This document shows, one piece after another, positions 33,582-43,336 of a stretch of 64,000 nt of DNA (the stretch's first letter is position 1; every line of letters begins with the position of its first letter). The notes beneath the pieces are model-generated. The model saw nothing but the letters and a program-made list of their open reading frames with translations. It did no database searches and had not been told where the DNA came from. A program made the translations under genes and the position numbers. The stretch comes from Paludisphaera rhizosphaerae (lineage in GTDB: Bacteria; Planctomycetota; Planctomycetia; Isosphaerales; Isosphaeraceae): the NCBI RefSeq assembly GCF_011065895.1, contig NZ_JAALCR010000015.1:1-64000 (forward strand), given 5' to 3'.

Positions 33582-35030
33582 TCAGGCGAGGAGACCCGTC
33601 AGGACCCGGCCGCCGACGTCCGTCAGGCGTTCGTCGCGACCGCCGTGCAAGTAGGTTAGCTTCAGGTGGTCGATCCCCATCAGGTGGAGGATCGTCGCGT
33701 GCAGGTCGTTGACGTGGGCGCGCTCCGAGATCGCCTTCAGGCCGACCTCATCCGTCTCCCCCACGATCGACCCACCCTTCACGCCCCCGCCGGCCATCCA
33801 CATGGAGAAGCCGGCGGCGTTGTGGTCGCGGCCTCGCCCTCCGCCCTGTCGGACCGGGGTGCGGCCGAATTCGCCCCCCCAGATGACGAGCGTTTCGTCG
33901 AGCAGACCTCGTGACTTGAGATCGGTCAACAGGGCGGCGACCGGCTGATCGGTCATGCCGCACATCTTTTCATGGTTGGCGTCGACGTCGTCGTGTGCGT
34001 CCCACTGCACGGCGACCGGACCGCCTCCTGAGTAGAGTTGGACGAATCGCACCCCGCGCTCGACGAGTCGCCGGGCCAGCAGGCAGCGGGCGCCGAAATC
34101 GGCGGTTCGCTCGTTGTCGAGTCCGTACATGGACTTGGTCAGCTCCGATTCGCGCGAGAGGTCGACGGCCTCGGGCGCGGCGCTCTGCATGCGGAAGGCG
34201 AGTTCGTAGGAAGCCATCCGGGCTGAAAGCTCGTCGTCGGCCGGGTCGAGGCCTCGCTCGTTCATGCCTTTCAGCAGGTCCAGCATCCGGCGTCGGCGAC
34301 TCGGGTCGAACCCGTCCGAAGGCTTGAGGTTGACGATCGGCGCGGGGCCGCTGCGGAAGAGGGTCCCCTGATGATGGGCCGGGAGGAAGCCCGCCCCCCA
34401 GCAAGGAGCGCCCCCTTCGGGAGTCCCCTCGGGCTGGGTCATGACGACGTACGACGGCAGGTCGTCGCTTTCCGACCCGAGGCCGTACGTGACCCAACTC
34501 CCCAGGCTGGGGAAGCCGGTCAGCACGCGGCCGGTCATCATCTGGTACATGGCCGGGGCGTGGACGACGCTGTCGGCGACGCAGGATCGGATCAGGGCGA
34601 TGTCGTCGGCGTGCTTGTGGAGGTTCGGCACGAGGTCCGACATGTCCATCCCCGACTCACCGTACCGCCCCCACTTCCGCTTCGAGGCCAGGCAGAGCGG
34701 GTCGTTCTCTAGGAACTGGCCACGGACCTTGCCGAAGCTCGGCGGCAGCGGCTGGCCGTCCAGCTTCGCGAGCGCCGGCTTGGGATCAAAGAGATCCATC
34801 TGGCTCGGCCCGCCGGTCATGTACAGGAAGATGCAGCGCTTCGCCGTCGCCGGCCGTCGCGCCTCCAGGACGGCGGACGGAATCGCCGCGTCGCCCGCCT
34901 TCGCCTCACGCTCTAGCAACGAGGCCATCGCCAGCATCCCGAAGCCGCCCCCCGCGCGCCGGAGCCATTCGCGGCGGTCGAGCGTCGGCGAGGCCCAGGG
35001 GCCGGGGCATTGGTTGAGGTTGCTGGGCAT
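33582..35030 (-). CDS. DUF1501 domain protein (secreted sulfatase-like)
   Basis: A 482-residue protein with a twin-arginine N-terminus ([16 protein letters not shown]) and the DUF1501 signatures [48 protein letters not shown] and a C-terminal L-H-G-G-R-D. The fold is related to the alkaline phosphatase superfamily. DUF1501 genes in planctomycetes are normally adjacent to PSD1 (DUF1549/DUF1553) genes. Here the PSD1 gene is 757 bp upstream on the same strand, with a Uma2 gene between. The biochemical activity is unknown; haem-linked polysaccharide or redox metabolism is suspected. Confidence 0.92.
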   Translation of the reverse strand: MPSNLNQCPGPWASPTLDRREWLRRAGGGFGMLAMASLLEREAKAGDAAIPSAVLEARRPATAKRCIFLYMTGGPSQMDLFDPKPALAKLDGQPLPPSFGKVRGQFLENDPLCLASKRKWGRYGESGMDMSDLVPNLHKHADDIALIRSCVADSVVHAPAMYQMMTGRVLTGFPSLGSWVTYGLGSESDDLPSYVVMTQPEGTPEGGAPCWGAGFLPAHHQGTLFRSGPAPIVNLKPSDGFDPSRRRRMLDLLKGMNERGLDPADDELSARMASYELAFRMQSAAPEAVDLSRESELTKSMYGLDNERTADFGARCLLARRLVERGVRFVQLYSGGGPVAVQWDAHDDVDANHEKMCGMTDQPVAALLTDLKSRGLLDETLVIWGGEFGRTPVRQGGGRGRDHNAAGFSMWMAGGGVKGGSIVGETDEVGLKAISERAHVNDLHATILHLMGIDHLKLTYLHGGRDERLTDVGGRVLTGLLA

Positions 35031-35068
35031 GGGATCGAGTCTCGAGGAGTAGTGGAAACGGGCTTGTC

Positions 35069-35743
35069 TCAGGAAACAGCAGGGCCGTTTTGAAACTCAT
35101 CAATTTCGCCGAAGAGTTCGGCCAGCGACAGGCGGAAGCCAGGGAGGATCTCAGCCAGCTCGATCACGTCGTTCTCCGCGTAGACCCGAGGAGTTTCCGG
35201 CTCATCTCGATCATAAACGGCGATCGATCGCCGCTCAGGGTCAACGATCCATACCGAGAGCGTCCCGCCGTCGAAGTACAGCCCGCGTTTTCGCTCCATC
35301 TCCGCTTTCGTGTTGCTGATGCTGAGGATCTCTACGGCGAGGTCGGGAGCGACCGCCATGATCGGTCCGCTGCCCGTGGGACATCGGGCCCAACTCAGGA
35401 AGGCGACGTCAGGGATTAGGACGACTTCAGGGGCGAGGAGATAAGGGCCGTCGGATCCCGAGACGATGCCGAGTCGTCCAGCCCTGGCAAACGCTCTCAT
35501 CATCGCGGCGATTGCGACGCCGAGGAAGGACTCAATGTATCCCATTCCCTTCTCCACCAGCACGCCGTCGATCAGTTCGCAGAGAATCCGTCCTCGTCCG
35601 AGAACGGCGATCGCGTCGTCTTCGGTGGCCGTTCCGGGAGTCGGCGTCATCAGGATGCGTGCGGGGGGAACGTCGTGCAGGCCGTCCAGGGCTTGCAGGA
35701 CGTCTTCCAGCCTCGTCACTCGTGTTTCCAGGTCGATGGACAT
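35069..35743 (-). CDS. Uma2 family (DUF820) putative restriction-endonuclease-fold protein
   Basis: A 224-residue protein with the Uma2/DUF820 pattern: [10 protein letters not shown] near residue 57, [12 protein letters not shown], then [19 protein letters not shown] and V-W-I-V-D-P-E-R-R. The P-D..E-I-L..K arrangement corresponds to the PD-(D/E)xK nuclease core. These genes are amplified in cyanobacteria and planctomycetes, and their function is unclear. This copy lies between the DUF1501 and PSD1 genes in the same orientation and separates an otherwise standard pair, which suggests insertion. Confidence 0.88.
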   Translation of the reverse strand: MSIDLETRVTRLEDVLQALDGLHDVPPARILMTPTPGTATEDDAIAVLGRGRILCELIDGVLVEKGMGYIESFLGVAIAAMMRAFARAGRLGIVSGSDGPYLLAPEVVLIPDVAFLSWARCPTGSGPIMAVAPDLAVEILSISNTKAEMERKRGLYFDGGTLSVWIVDPERRSIAVYDRDEPETPRVYAENDVIELAEILPGFRLSLAELFGEIDEFQNGPAVS

Positions 35744-35787
35744 GGCGGTCTCTTCTTGGTGGCCATGCAGAGCCGTCGAGAAATCGA

Positions 35788-38040
35788 TCAGGGGATATAC
35801 AGGAACTCGTTGCAGTTCATCAGCGCCAGGGCGAGGTCCTCCCAGGCGGCGGCCTCTCCGTGGACGGCGGCTTGCTCGGAGATGAACGCCAGAGCTTGGG
35901 CGGTCTCATCCTCGGTCGGGAAGCGGAGGAGGGTTCGCGTGTAGGCCTGGCGGACACGGGCCGGCCGATCGGTCGAGGCCTCGCACGATAGACGCTGAGC
36001 CAGGGCTCGGGCGCGGCCTCGGGCCATCTCGCTGTTGAGCAGGTTGAGGGCCTGGAGGGCGTGGGTGCTGGAATCGCGGCGCGGGCAGGCGGTCTGGTTG
36101 TCGGGCGCGTCGAAGGATTCGAGCAGAGGGGGGCGGACGTTGCGCTTCTTGTAGAGGTAGATCGACCGTCGAACGTGCTGGGCCGGGTCGGGGTCGACGG
36201 GCCAGAGGTCGACCTCCTCGGCTTCAGTGAAGATCAGGTCCTTCACTTCCTTTTCCAGCGGCGCGAGGACGCCGGGGCCGCCCATCTTGAGATTCAACTC
36301 GCCGGAGGCCGCGAGCATGGCGTCGCGGAGGGCCTCGGCGTCGATCCGACGGCGGTTCATGCGGCCGAGAAGAGAGTTCTCCTCGTCCTGTTCGGTGAGT
36401 ATGGCGATCGGCCGGCTGGACTGACGGTAGGCCGCTGACGTGACCATCAGCCGATGGATCGGCTTGAGTCGCCAACCCTCGGCGATCAGACGCTCGGCCA
36501 GCCAGTCGAGCAGCTCGGGGTGTGAGGGGGGCTCGCCTCGGACGCCGAAGTCGCTGGGCGTCGATACCAGTCCCTGGCCGAAGTGGTTCTGCCAGAGCCG
36601 GTTGACGATCACCCGCGCGACCAGAGGGTTGCCCGTCTCGCTCAGCCATTTCGCCAACGCCGCGCGTCGGCCGGTCGTCTTCTCGCCGGGGTGGATCGAG
36701 TCCGAGTCGAAGGAGGCTTCTTCCTGGCAAGCCAGAATCACGCCCGGGGGCCGAGGCTCGACGCGCGGGCCCTTGACGAGCGGATCGCCGCGACGGAGGA
36801 CGAACGAGTCTGGGGCCTTCGCCGAGCCGTCGGTCAACGCCAGCGCGTGGGCGGGGGGACGGGGAAGCGTGCGCGCGATCTCATGGATTCGGATCTTGAG
36901 CGACTCGCGCCGGGCGTGGTCGGCAGGGTTCTTCGCGACCGCGGCGGCGACGTCCTCCCAGGTCACTCGAATCGAGTTCGCGAGGCCCGAGGCCCGCCGT
37001 TTCTGGGCCGGCGTCCGATCCTTCTCCGGGATCGCCAGGATGGCTCGTTCCTCGTCCGAGAGCATGGCCTTTCGCTGGGCTGCGATCGCGGCGCGGTAGG
37101 GGGCTTCGAGCTCGGCCTTCTCCTTGGTCAGCGGCGCGGTCTTTTCATCGACGGCCTTCTTCGCCTCCTCAAAGGCCTTAACCTCGTCGGGGGAGGCGAT
37201 TGACGGCTCGGAAAGCTCGCCGGCGGCGAAAAACGCCTGGAGGCGGTAGTAGTCGGTGCTGGGGATGGCATCGAACTTGTGGTCGTGGCAGCGGGCGCAG
37301 GCGACCGTCAGGCCCAGGACGACCGATCCGACGGTGGAGGTGATCTCCGTGAGTTCATTCTGCCTGCGGACTTCGGGGACGATGTTTCCCCCGACGACCT
37401 CGCGAGGTCCGGCGCGGAGGAAACCCGTGGCGATCAACGCATGGTGATCGCCGGGCGCGATCTCGTCGCCCGCGATCTGCAGGGAGATGAATCGGTCGTA
37501 GGGCATGTCCGCGTTGATCGCCGCGATCAGCCAGTCGCGGTAGCGCCAGGCGTCGGGACGCTCGGCGTCCAACTCGAAGCCGTTCGTGTCCGCATAGTGG
37601 GCCAGGTCCAGCCAGTGCTGGGCCCAACGTTCGCCGAATCGGGGGCTGGACAACAGGCGGTCGACGACTTTTTCGTAGGCATCCGGCTGGTCGTCGCCCA
37701 GGAAGGACGCGACGTCCTCCGGCGTCGGCGGCAGGCCGGTCAAGTCATGGAAGAGGCGGCGGAGCAGCGCGACGCGGCCGGCTTCGGGGGAATGCGGGAG
37801 TTCGGCCGTTTCGAGGTCGGCGAGGATGTATCGGTCAATCGGGTTGCGAACCCAGCCGTTCTCCTTAACCTCCGGCGGCGTTCCCGGCTCCAGGGGCTGG
37901 TAGGCCCAGTGGTCGCGCTGGTCGGCGCGGTACTTCTCGATCTTCGCCAGCGGAGCAGGGGGTTCGGGCTCGTCGCCCAGGGCGAAACCGACGATCGCCA
38001 GTCCCAGGACAGAGGGGATCCAGACTCTTCGACGCGGCAT
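35788..38040 (-). CDS. PSD1 cytochrome-like protein (DUF1549/DUF1553)
   Basis: A 750-residue exported protein. I chose ATG 38040 because a CGGAG/GGAGG ribosome region lies upstream and a signal peptide (about 1-22) follows directly. Residues about 65-280 form DUF1549 (R-N-P-I-D-R-Y-I-L-A-D-L-E, L-T-G-L-P-P-T-P-E-D-V, W-L-D-L-A-H-Y-A-D-T-N-G) and end with a haem-like C-A-R-C-H-D-H-K-F-D. A coiled-coil linker follows. Residues about 460-720 form DUF1553 (N-P-L-V-A-R-V-I-V-N-R-L-W-Q-N-H-F-G, T-P-S-D-F-G, Y-R-Q-S-S). A separate N-terminal cytochrome domain, common in longer relatives, is absent. Function is thought to be electron transfer with DUF1501 partners. Confidence 0.92.
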   Translation of the reverse strand: MPRRRVWIPSVLGLAIVGFALGDEPEPPAPLAKIEKYRADQRDHWAYQPLEPGTPPEVKENGWVRNPIDRYILADLETAELPHSPEAGRVALLRRLFHDLTGLPPTPEDVASFLGDDQPDAYEKVVDRLLSSPRFGERWAQHWLDLAHYADTNGFELDAERPDAWRYRDWLIAAINADMPYDRFISLQIAGDEIAPGDHHALIATGFLRAGPREVVGGNIVPEVRRQNELTEITSTVGSVVLGLTVACARCHDHKFDAIPSTDYYRLQAFFAAGELSEPSIASPDEVKAFEEAKKAVDEKTAPLTKEKAELEAPYRAAIAAQRKAMLSDEERAILAIPEKDRTPAQKRRASGLANSIRVTWEDVAAAVAKNPADHARRESLKIRIHEIARTLPRPPAHALALTDGSAKAPDSFVLRRGDPLVKGPRVEPRPPGVILACQEEASFDSDSIHPGEKTTGRRAALAKWLSETGNPLVARVIVNRLWQNHFGQGLVSTPSDFGVRGEPPSHPELLDWLAERLIAEGWRLKPIHRLMVTSAAYRQSSRPIAILTEQDEENSLLGRMNRRRIDAEALRDAMLAASGELNLKMGGPGVLAPLEKEVKDLIFTEAEEVDLWPVDPDPAQHVRRSIYLYKKRNVRPPLLESFDAPDNQTACPRRDSSTHALQALNLLNSEMARGRARALAQRLSCEASTDRPARVRQAYTRTLLRFPTEDETAQALAFISEQAAVHGEAAAWEDLALALMNCNEFLYIP

Positions 38041-38164
38041 CACTCCGACCTCCGGTTCAACTCTTCCCCTCGGCATCATGGTATTGTGAGAGACGGTCGC
38101 CGGCCGGGCAAGCAACAAATGTTGAACGATGCGCCGGCCAGCGCTCGGACGGGTGGAGTCGGAC

Positions 38165-39253
38165 ATGGCGTCGATTGAATTTCGCGAAGTCTCGCGGCGC
38201 TATGGGGCGAACCCCCCGGCGGTCGACTCCCTCGCCTTCGACGTCGCCGATGGTGAACGTCTGGTAATCTTGGGGCCTTCGGGATCCGGGAAGACGACGC
38301 TTCTCCGCCTGATCGCCGGACTGGATCAGCCGACGACCGGGGAGATCCTTTTCGACGGCAAACGGATCGACGGCGTCCCCCCGCATCGCCGCGACGTCGG
38401 CATGGTCTTTCAGGAGCCTTCGCTCCATCCGTTCCTGGACGTGGCCGGGAACCTGGAGTTCGGCCTGCGGGCTCGGGGCGTCCCGCGTGAGGAGCGTCGC
38501 CGGCGGGTTGCGGAGGTCGCCTCCATGCTCCGCCTTGATGGACTGCTGAACCGCCGTCCCGCAGCGCTTTCGGGGGGGGAGCGTCAGCGAGCGGCCATCG
38601 GCCGGGCCGTTGTGCGACGTCCGGCCGTCCTGTTGCTGGACGAGCCGTTCTCGAGTCTCGACTTGCCCCTCCGCACGGCGCTGAGACGCGACCTCGTCGA
38701 CCTCCACGATCGCCTGGGAATGACCCTGATCCACGTCACCCACGATCAGGGAGAAGCCCTGACCCTGGGGCGTAGGATCGCCGTGATGAACCACGGCCGA
38801 CTGATCCAGACGGGAACCCCGAACGAGGTCTACGATCGCCCCGCGTCTCCGTTCGTCGCCCGTTTCGTCGGCGACCCTCCCATGAATCTGATCCCCACCG
38901 AGGTCGCCGTCGACTCGACGACCGGGATGCGGCGGGTCAGGTTCCTCCCGGGGGCCGCTCCATCGTCGACCGACGCGATGACGAACGTCGAAGAGGGCCG
39001 GATCCTGATGGGGATTCGGCCCGAACTCATCTCCGTGCTGAGGGGCGGCGACGAAGGTTCCTCCCTCCCGGACCGGGCGACGTTCGACGCCGTGGTGGGT
39101 CGGTTGGAATACCGGGGCGACTCCGTGCTGGCCACGCTCGACCTCTCCGGAATCCCGGTGGTCGCCCGGGTTTCCAGAGATGGCGAGTTCCGAGAGGGCG
39201 ATCGAGTGGTCGCGATCGTCGATCTGGACCGGGTCTGCCTGTTTTCCGAGTGA
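38165..39253 (+). CDS. ABC transporter ATP-binding protein, UgpC/MalK type
   Basis: A 362-residue ATPase starting at ATG 38165 (GGTGGAG upstream). Walker A is G-P-S-G-S-G-K-T-T, the signature L-S-G-G-E-R-Q-R, Walker B V-L-L-L-D-E-P-F and the switch V-T-H-D-Q. The C-terminal 120 residues form a TOBE/MalK-like regulatory domain (F-V-A-R-F-V-G-D-P-P-M-N-L, G-I-R-P-E). This build belongs to importers of sugars and glycerol phosphate. No permease or binding-protein gene lies nearby, so it may be the shared ATPase of dispersed transporters. It diverges from the PSD1 gene. Confidence 0.9.
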   Translation: MASIEFREVSRRYGANPPAVDSLAFDVADGERLVILGPSGSGKTTLLRLIAGLDQPTTGEILFDGKRIDGVPPHRRDVGMVFQEPSLHPFLDVAGNLEFGLRARGVPREERRRRVAEVASMLRLDGLLNRRPAALSGGERQRAAIGRAVVRRPAVLLLDEPFSSLDLPLRTALRRDLVDLHDRLGMTLIHVTHDQGEALTLGRRIAVMNHGRLIQTGTPNEVYDRPASPFVARFVGDPPMNLIPTEVAVDSTTGMRRVRFLPGAAPSSTDAMTNVEEGRILMGIRPELISVLRGGDEGSSLPDRATFDAVVGRLEYRGDSVLATLDLSGIPVVARVSRDGEFREGDRVVAIVDLDRVCLFSE

Positions 39254-39264
39254 CGTCGAGTGGG

Positions 39265-40368
39265 CTACTTCGCGGCGGCGGACCAGGCGTCGTGGGCGGC
39301 CTTCTGGAGCGGGTTGGAGCCGTCGGGAAGGCGGTCGCCGTCGACTTGCCAGAAGAAGACGCCGCGGAAGCCCTTGGACATGGCCCACTCGGTCTTGATC
39401 CGCATCGATTCGGGGTCGTCGTAGCCGGCGACCTTGGTTCCGTCGGGCGAGGTCAGCCAGGGAACCTTGGTCTCGTCGTCCCAGGTGCGGGTCCAGCCTT
39501 CCTGGAGCCGCTTCGGCACGTCCTTGTAGGTGACGTCGAAGGGCCGAGGAGCGTCCTTGGCGCGGGGGGAGTACGGCTCGGGGGTCGGGAAGCCGCGGCC
39601 GTAGAGGGCCAGGCCGACGGCCAATCGGTCGGCGGGAACTCCGCGCTTCTCCAGGAAGTAGAGCATCGAACGCTCGGTCGACCGGCCGTTGGGGCCTTCC
39701 TTGGAGGAGGCGAAGAGGGGCGAGTTATGGCCGGCTCGCGGCGACCAGGCGCCGGCGTAGTCGTAGGTCATCACGTTGATCCAGTCCATCGTCTCCAGCA
39801 GGAAGGCCGTGTCGAGCTTGTCGATGGTTCCGTAGTTCGAGGACGCCGCCATCGTGACGAACATCTTCCGCCCCTTCGTGGCCCCGATCGCGTCGAGTCG
39901 CTTGCGGAAGGTCCGGGTCATCCGCTCAAAACCAGGTGTCTCGGAAGGGGCGTCGGGGTATTCCCAGTCCAGGTCGATCCCGTCGTAGTCGTACTCATCC
40001 ACCAACTTCAAGACGGCCTCGACGTAGCGGGATTCGGCCTCGGGGTTGGCCACGATTTGACGGAACTGGTCGTCCCATCCCCAACCGCCGAGCGAGACCA
40101 GAACCTTCACGCCGGCCGCGTGGGCGTCTCGCGTGAGGTCGTGGCTAGGGACCCCTCGGCGATTGGCGTTGATCCGGCCCTCGCCGTCGGCGGTGACGAA
40201 GGCGTGGCAGATGTGGGTGTAGAGCTTGTAATCCGGATTCTTGGGGTTTCCGTACAGATAGCCGACGAACACCTTGTCCCGTCGTGCTTCCTCAGCGCGG
40301 GTCGATTGGGGGGCGAGGGCGGGACCAAGCAGGGCGAGGAATGCGAGGCCGGACGTGAAGCGGGTCAT
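39265..40368 (-). CDS. GH18 family glycosidase (chitinase-like)
   Basis: A 367-residue secreted protein with a signal peptide (about 1-25, ending A-E). The GH18 barrel is marked by K-V-L-V-S-L-G-G-W-G-W and by the catalytic D-x-x-D-x-D-x-E motif in Y-D-G-I-D-L-D-W-E-Y-P. Later marks are M-T-Y-D-Y-A-G-A-W and a C-terminal G-V-F-F-W-Q-V-D-G-D. The catalytic acid Glu is intact, so activity on chitin or another beta-1,4-N-acetylglucosaminide is likely. There is no carbohydrate-binding module. The rhomboid gene is 27 bp upstream on the same strand. Confidence 0.9.
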   Translation of the reverse strand: MTRFTSGLAFLALLGPALAPQSTRAEEARRDKVFVGYLYGNPKNPDYKLYTHICHAFVTADGEGRINANRRGVPSHDLTRDAHAAGVKVLVSLGGWGWDDQFRQIVANPEAESRYVEAVLKLVDEYDYDGIDLDWEYPDAPSETPGFERMTRTFRKRLDAIGATKGRKMFVTMAASSNYGTIDKLDTAFLLETMDWINVMTYDYAGAWSPRAGHNSPLFASSKEGPNGRSTERSMLYFLEKRGVPADRLAVGLALYGRGFPTPEPYSPRAKDAPRPFDVTYKDVPKRLQEGWTRTWDDETKVPWLTSPDGTKVAGYDDPESMRIKTEWAMSKGFRGVFFWQVDGDRLPDGSNPLQKAAHDAWSAAAK

Positions 40369-40395
40369 CGGCGCGTCTCCAGGGGGGCGTCGGGA

Positions 40396-41217
40396 TCAAC
40401 GAAGTCGCGGCAGAAAGTAGACAGCGGTCGAGATGAGGACGGTCAGGGCCGTGATCCACTCGAGGCGGCCGATCGTCGACCGCTCGTGCTCGAGACGATC
40501 CACGAGGATCGCCGGCGGCAGGATCGCGCCCAGGACGAACCCCCCCAGCAGGCCGCCGAGGTGGCAGGAGTTCGAGACGACCTGGCTGAGAAGCCCGAGC
40601 GTCAGAGTGTAGACCGACCAGATCCCCAGCACCACGCCGACCCGGCGGTCGCGGATCTCGATCTTGTCGCGATGCGCCCAGGCCAGAGCGATGATCGCTC
40701 CCGCCAGGCCGAAGATCGCGCCGGAGGCTCCCACGGTGGGCGTGGGCGTCATCATCGTGAGCAGGGACCCGGTCACGCAGCAGGCCGTGTAGAGGAACAG
40801 GTAGGACCGTCGGCCGAAGGCGTGCTCGCAGGCCATCCCCAGGATGAACAGCATCGCCATGTTGCCGAAGAGGTGGTCGCCGCTCGCGTGCATGAACCCG
40901 GAGGAGACCAGCCGCCAGAACTCGCCCTTCAGGACGGCGTCGCGCTGCATGGCCCCGGTCTCGACGACGCGCTGGACGTTGTCCAGGCCCCCGATCTGGA
41001 TCTGCCTCCCGAAGATCAGCGCGCAGGCCAGGATGATCAGGATCGTCGCCGGCGGCATGGGGCTCATGCCGGCCTCCAGGTCGATCCTCTCGCGATGGAG
41101 CATGTCCTCGCTGAGGTCGAGGATCTCCCCATCGTCGTCGACCGCGGGGGCCTCGTCGTCGTCGAAGGCGGGGGGCGTCTCGTCCGGCTCCTGCGGGAGG
41201 GCGTCTTCGGGCGTCAT
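40396..41217 (-). CDS. Rhomboid family intramembrane serine protease
   Basis: A 273-residue protein; ATG 41217 is chosen because AGGAG lies about 10 nt upstream. An acidic N-terminal cytoplasmic tail (about 1-55) precedes six or seven membrane helices. The catalytic Ser is in V-G-A-S-G-A-I-F-G and the His in S-N-S-C-H-L-G-G-L-L-G-G. H-A-S-G-D-H-L-F-G-N-M matches the conserved HxxxN loop. It cleaves membrane-spanning substrates, which are unknown. It starts 20 nt behind the stop codon of the zinc-ribbon/scramblase-like gene and probably shares its transcript. Confidence 0.92.
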   Translation of the reverse strand: MTPEDALPQEPDETPPAFDDDEAPAVDDDGEILDLSEDMLHRERIDLEAGMSPMPPATILIILACALIFGRQIQIGGLDNVQRVVETGAMQRDAVLKGEFWRLVSSGFMHASGDHLFGNMAMLFILGMACEHAFGRRSYLFLYTACCVTGSLLTMMTPTPTVGASGAIFGLAGAIIALAWAHRDKIEIRDRRVGVVLGIWSVYTLTLGLLSQVVSNSCHLGGLLGGFVLGAILPPAILVDRLEHERSTIGRLEWITALTVLISTAVYFLPRLR

Positions 41218-41237
41218 CGCGGCTCGGCTCCTCTGGA

Positions 41238-42185
41238 TCAACGGCGTTCGCCGGTGTCGAGGAGCACGCCGAGGGCGATACCGATGCGGCGGTCCAGTTG
41301 CGGCGGCCGATCGCGGGACATGTCCAGGACGTAGCTGTCGACCAGGGTGAACTTGCGATTGAATTCGCCCCGGACCTGCTCATTCCCGTCGGGCGTTTGC
41401 ACCACGAAGATGAAGTTCGTCCGAAGCGCCCCGAAGAGCGGGCCGAGGAACCGCCGGAGAAGCGAGAGGATCAGGGAGTCCTCTCGGGCGATGAAGAGCG
41501 GTCGACCGTCGGCGTCGGAGACGGACCACTTTTTGCGGAAGATGTTGGAAAGCTGATTCTTGCGCACCCGGGCCAGGATCCTGGCGTCGGGCCGCTGGAC
41601 GGTGAACGTCGTGGTGAAGACCTCGAACTTGTGGTCCTGCAAAACGTCGAGCAGGGGCTCCGCTTTGGTCTCGTCGGAATAGAAGTGGATGTGTCGCTTG
41701 GGGGTGATCCGAAACGCCAACACGAATGTGAGGATGGCGCCGATGATCCCGACCAGAATTCCGACCGGGCCTCCGACCCAGCGCACGCCCGTCGCCTGGG
41801 CCAGGCCGATCGCGCATGCCGCCGCCAGAGCCGCGGAGACGATCAGGAGGATCGCCGCAATCAACGCGGCCCCAATCTGCCTGAGCAGGTGGGCTGGACG
41901 CTCCACATAGAGGATCGGCCGCTTGGATTCGTCGCTGATCACGTACTTCGAGGAGATCGCCATCACCTTCTGACGCATCAGGAACCGGTCGCGCTGGAAC
42001 GCCGGGTGCAGGGCGATCCGCTCGCCCCCCTCCTCGTCGAACGGCTCGGCGGAGGCGTAAACCACCTCCTCGATGGGGACGACCATCACGTTGTCGCAGT
42101 CCGGGCAGCGGAGCTTCTTGCCGGCGAACTCATCCTTAAGAGTGTAGGACCGCTCGCAATCGGAACACGTCACGGTGATGGGCAC
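41238..42185 (-). CDS. Zinc-ribbon and scramblase/LURP-one-like membrane protein
   Basis: A 315-residue protein starting at GTG with GGAG 9 nt upstream. Residues 1-35 form a zinc-ribbon (C-S-D-C, then C-P-D-C). Two adjacent membrane helices follow (about 105-130 and 140-160). The flanking regions are beta-rich (R-F-L-M-R-Q-K-V-M-A-I-S-S-K-Y, and a late N-F-I-F-V-V-Q-T-P-D-G), which resembles the tubby/scramblase/LURP-one-related barrel interrupted by the helices. Known: this barrel family includes phospholipid scramblase-like proteins; activity here is unproven. It is the first gene of a unit with rhomboid and perhaps the GH18 gene. Confidence 0.65.
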   Translation of the reverse strand: MPITVTCSDCERSYTLKDEFAGKKLRCPDCDNVMVVPIEEVVYASAEPFDEEGGERIALHPAFQRDRFLMRQKVMAISSKYVISDESKRPILYVERPAHLLRQIGAALIAAILLIVSAALAAACAIGLAQATGVRWVGGPVGILVGIIGAILTFVLAFRITPKRHIHFYSDETKAEPLLDVLQDHKFEVFTTTFTVQRPDARILARVRKNQLSNIFRKKWSVSDADGRPLFIAREDSLILSLLRRFLGPLFGALRTNFIFVVQTPDGNEQVRGEFNRKFTLVDSYVLDMSRDRPPQLDRRIGIALGVLLDTGERR

Positions 42186-42327
42186 GGCTTCGGCTCCGCG
42201 GGGGTGAGGCGATCACGAACCGCCCTATGCTGTGGGTCGAAACCGCCGAGGGTTGATGATGTTCCCGGAATGCAACAGATGCAAGTCGTCACCCACGATG
42301 CGATTTTTGGGAGGGACTGCGATCCTT

Positions 42328-42355
42328 TTGACCTCGACCTCGGGTTCATTAAGAT
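42328..42355 (+). promoter_or_regulatory. Candidate sigma-70 promoter
   Basis: TTGACC (42328-42333) and TAAGAT (42350-42355) with 16 nt spacing, 50 nt upstream of the coiled-coil protein start, in a locally AT-rich stretch. Confidence 0.4.
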
Positions 42356-42405
42356 ATAGTTAGAAAAGACGGCTCGAGCCGGGCTTTCTCTCGGAGGGGA
42401 CGATC

Positions 42406-43203
42406 ATGCGTGTCGGCGGTTCCATCGGGTGGCTGCGGGCGCTGGCGGTCGGTTTCATCGTGGCGTTCGCGCCGACGGTTCAGGCGGACGAACCCAAGAA
42501 GAAGGCGGAAGGCATCCTGTCCGACCTTGGGGTCGTGCTGGAGAAGACGCGTTACATCTACGCCGACGACGAGAAGGCGCTGATGGAGAAGTACGAAGAA
42601 GCCAAGGCCGCCCGTGAACAGGCCCGCGTCGCCATGGGCAAGATCGAGCAGGGGCAGATGATCCAGCAGGGGATTCTCGCCCTTCAGGCGGAGGAGCAGC
42701 AGATTCAGGCGGAGATCGGCGCGATCCGGGCGCAGTCGGCCGGTATGAGCTACGGGCGACGTCGCGGCGGCAATTACTACCGCAACGAGGCGAACGCGAT
42801 GATCCGTGAAGAAGAGGCGATGCGCAACCAGATCAAGTCCCAGATCACGCAGGCCAACAAGCAAAAACCCTCCGCCAAGCAGCAACAGTCCGATCAGATC
42901 GCGGCCCGAGCCGCCATGGAGCGGGCCCAGCAAGTTCTGAAGGACGTCAACGACGCCTACGATTCCCTGGAGGAACGCTACAATCAGGCCCGCGCCAAGC
43001 CGGGCGTGATTCAGGCCCTTGAGGACGCCGGTTACGCCAAGAAGGTGAGCCTGCGGCTTGGGCCCTCCGAGGAGTCGGATAAGATCGGCAAGTGGGTCAA
43101 GGGGATCTTGAAGATCCGCCCGAAGAGGTCGACGGTTCCAGCCGCGAAGCCGGCCGCCGACAAGCCAGCCGCCGAGGCGGGGAAGTCCACGAAAAGCGAA
43201 TAA
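42406..43203 (+). CDS. Secreted coiled-coil protein of unknown function
   Basis: A 265-residue protein with GGAGGGG upstream, a signal peptide (about 1-27, ending V-Q-A) and a long helical region (about 30-205) rich in Glu, Lys, Gln and Ala with heptad-like spacing, which predicts coiled coil. A short R-R-R-G-G-N-Y-Y interruption lies near residue 120. The C-terminus is Lys/Pro/Ala-rich (P-A-A-K-P-A-A-D-K-P-A-A-E-A), similar to periplasmic linker tails. No enzymatic motif is seen. A structural role in the periplasm is plausible but unproven. Confidence 0.7.
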   Translation: MRVGGSIGWLRALAVGFIVAFAPTVQADEPKKKAEGILSDLGVVLEKTRYIYADDEKALMEKYEEAKAAREQARVAMGKIEQGQMIQQGILALQAEEQQIQAEIGAIRAQSAGMSYGRRRGGNYYRNEANAMIREEEAMRNQIKSQITQANKQKPSAKQQQSDQIAARAAMERAQQVLKDVNDAYDSLEERYNQARAKPGVIQALEDAGYAKKVSLRLGPSEESDKIGKWVKGILKIRPKRSTVPAAKPAADKPAAEAGKSTKSE

Positions 43204-43336
43204 GCGCTTCGAGACTCCCGGCGTCTTGGCGAGCGTGAGCCGACGTGCAGGCGATTCAGACCCGCAGGCGACTCGACCTTCCATCGAGGAGCCTGCGGCG
43301 TCGCGTTCGAACCGTGAGGCCGATGGCGCCGAGCTC

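Noticed and set aside
39250-41334. A 694-codon plus-strand open frame
   Set aside because: Antisense to the GH18 and rhomboid genes. The translation is repetitive and family-less.
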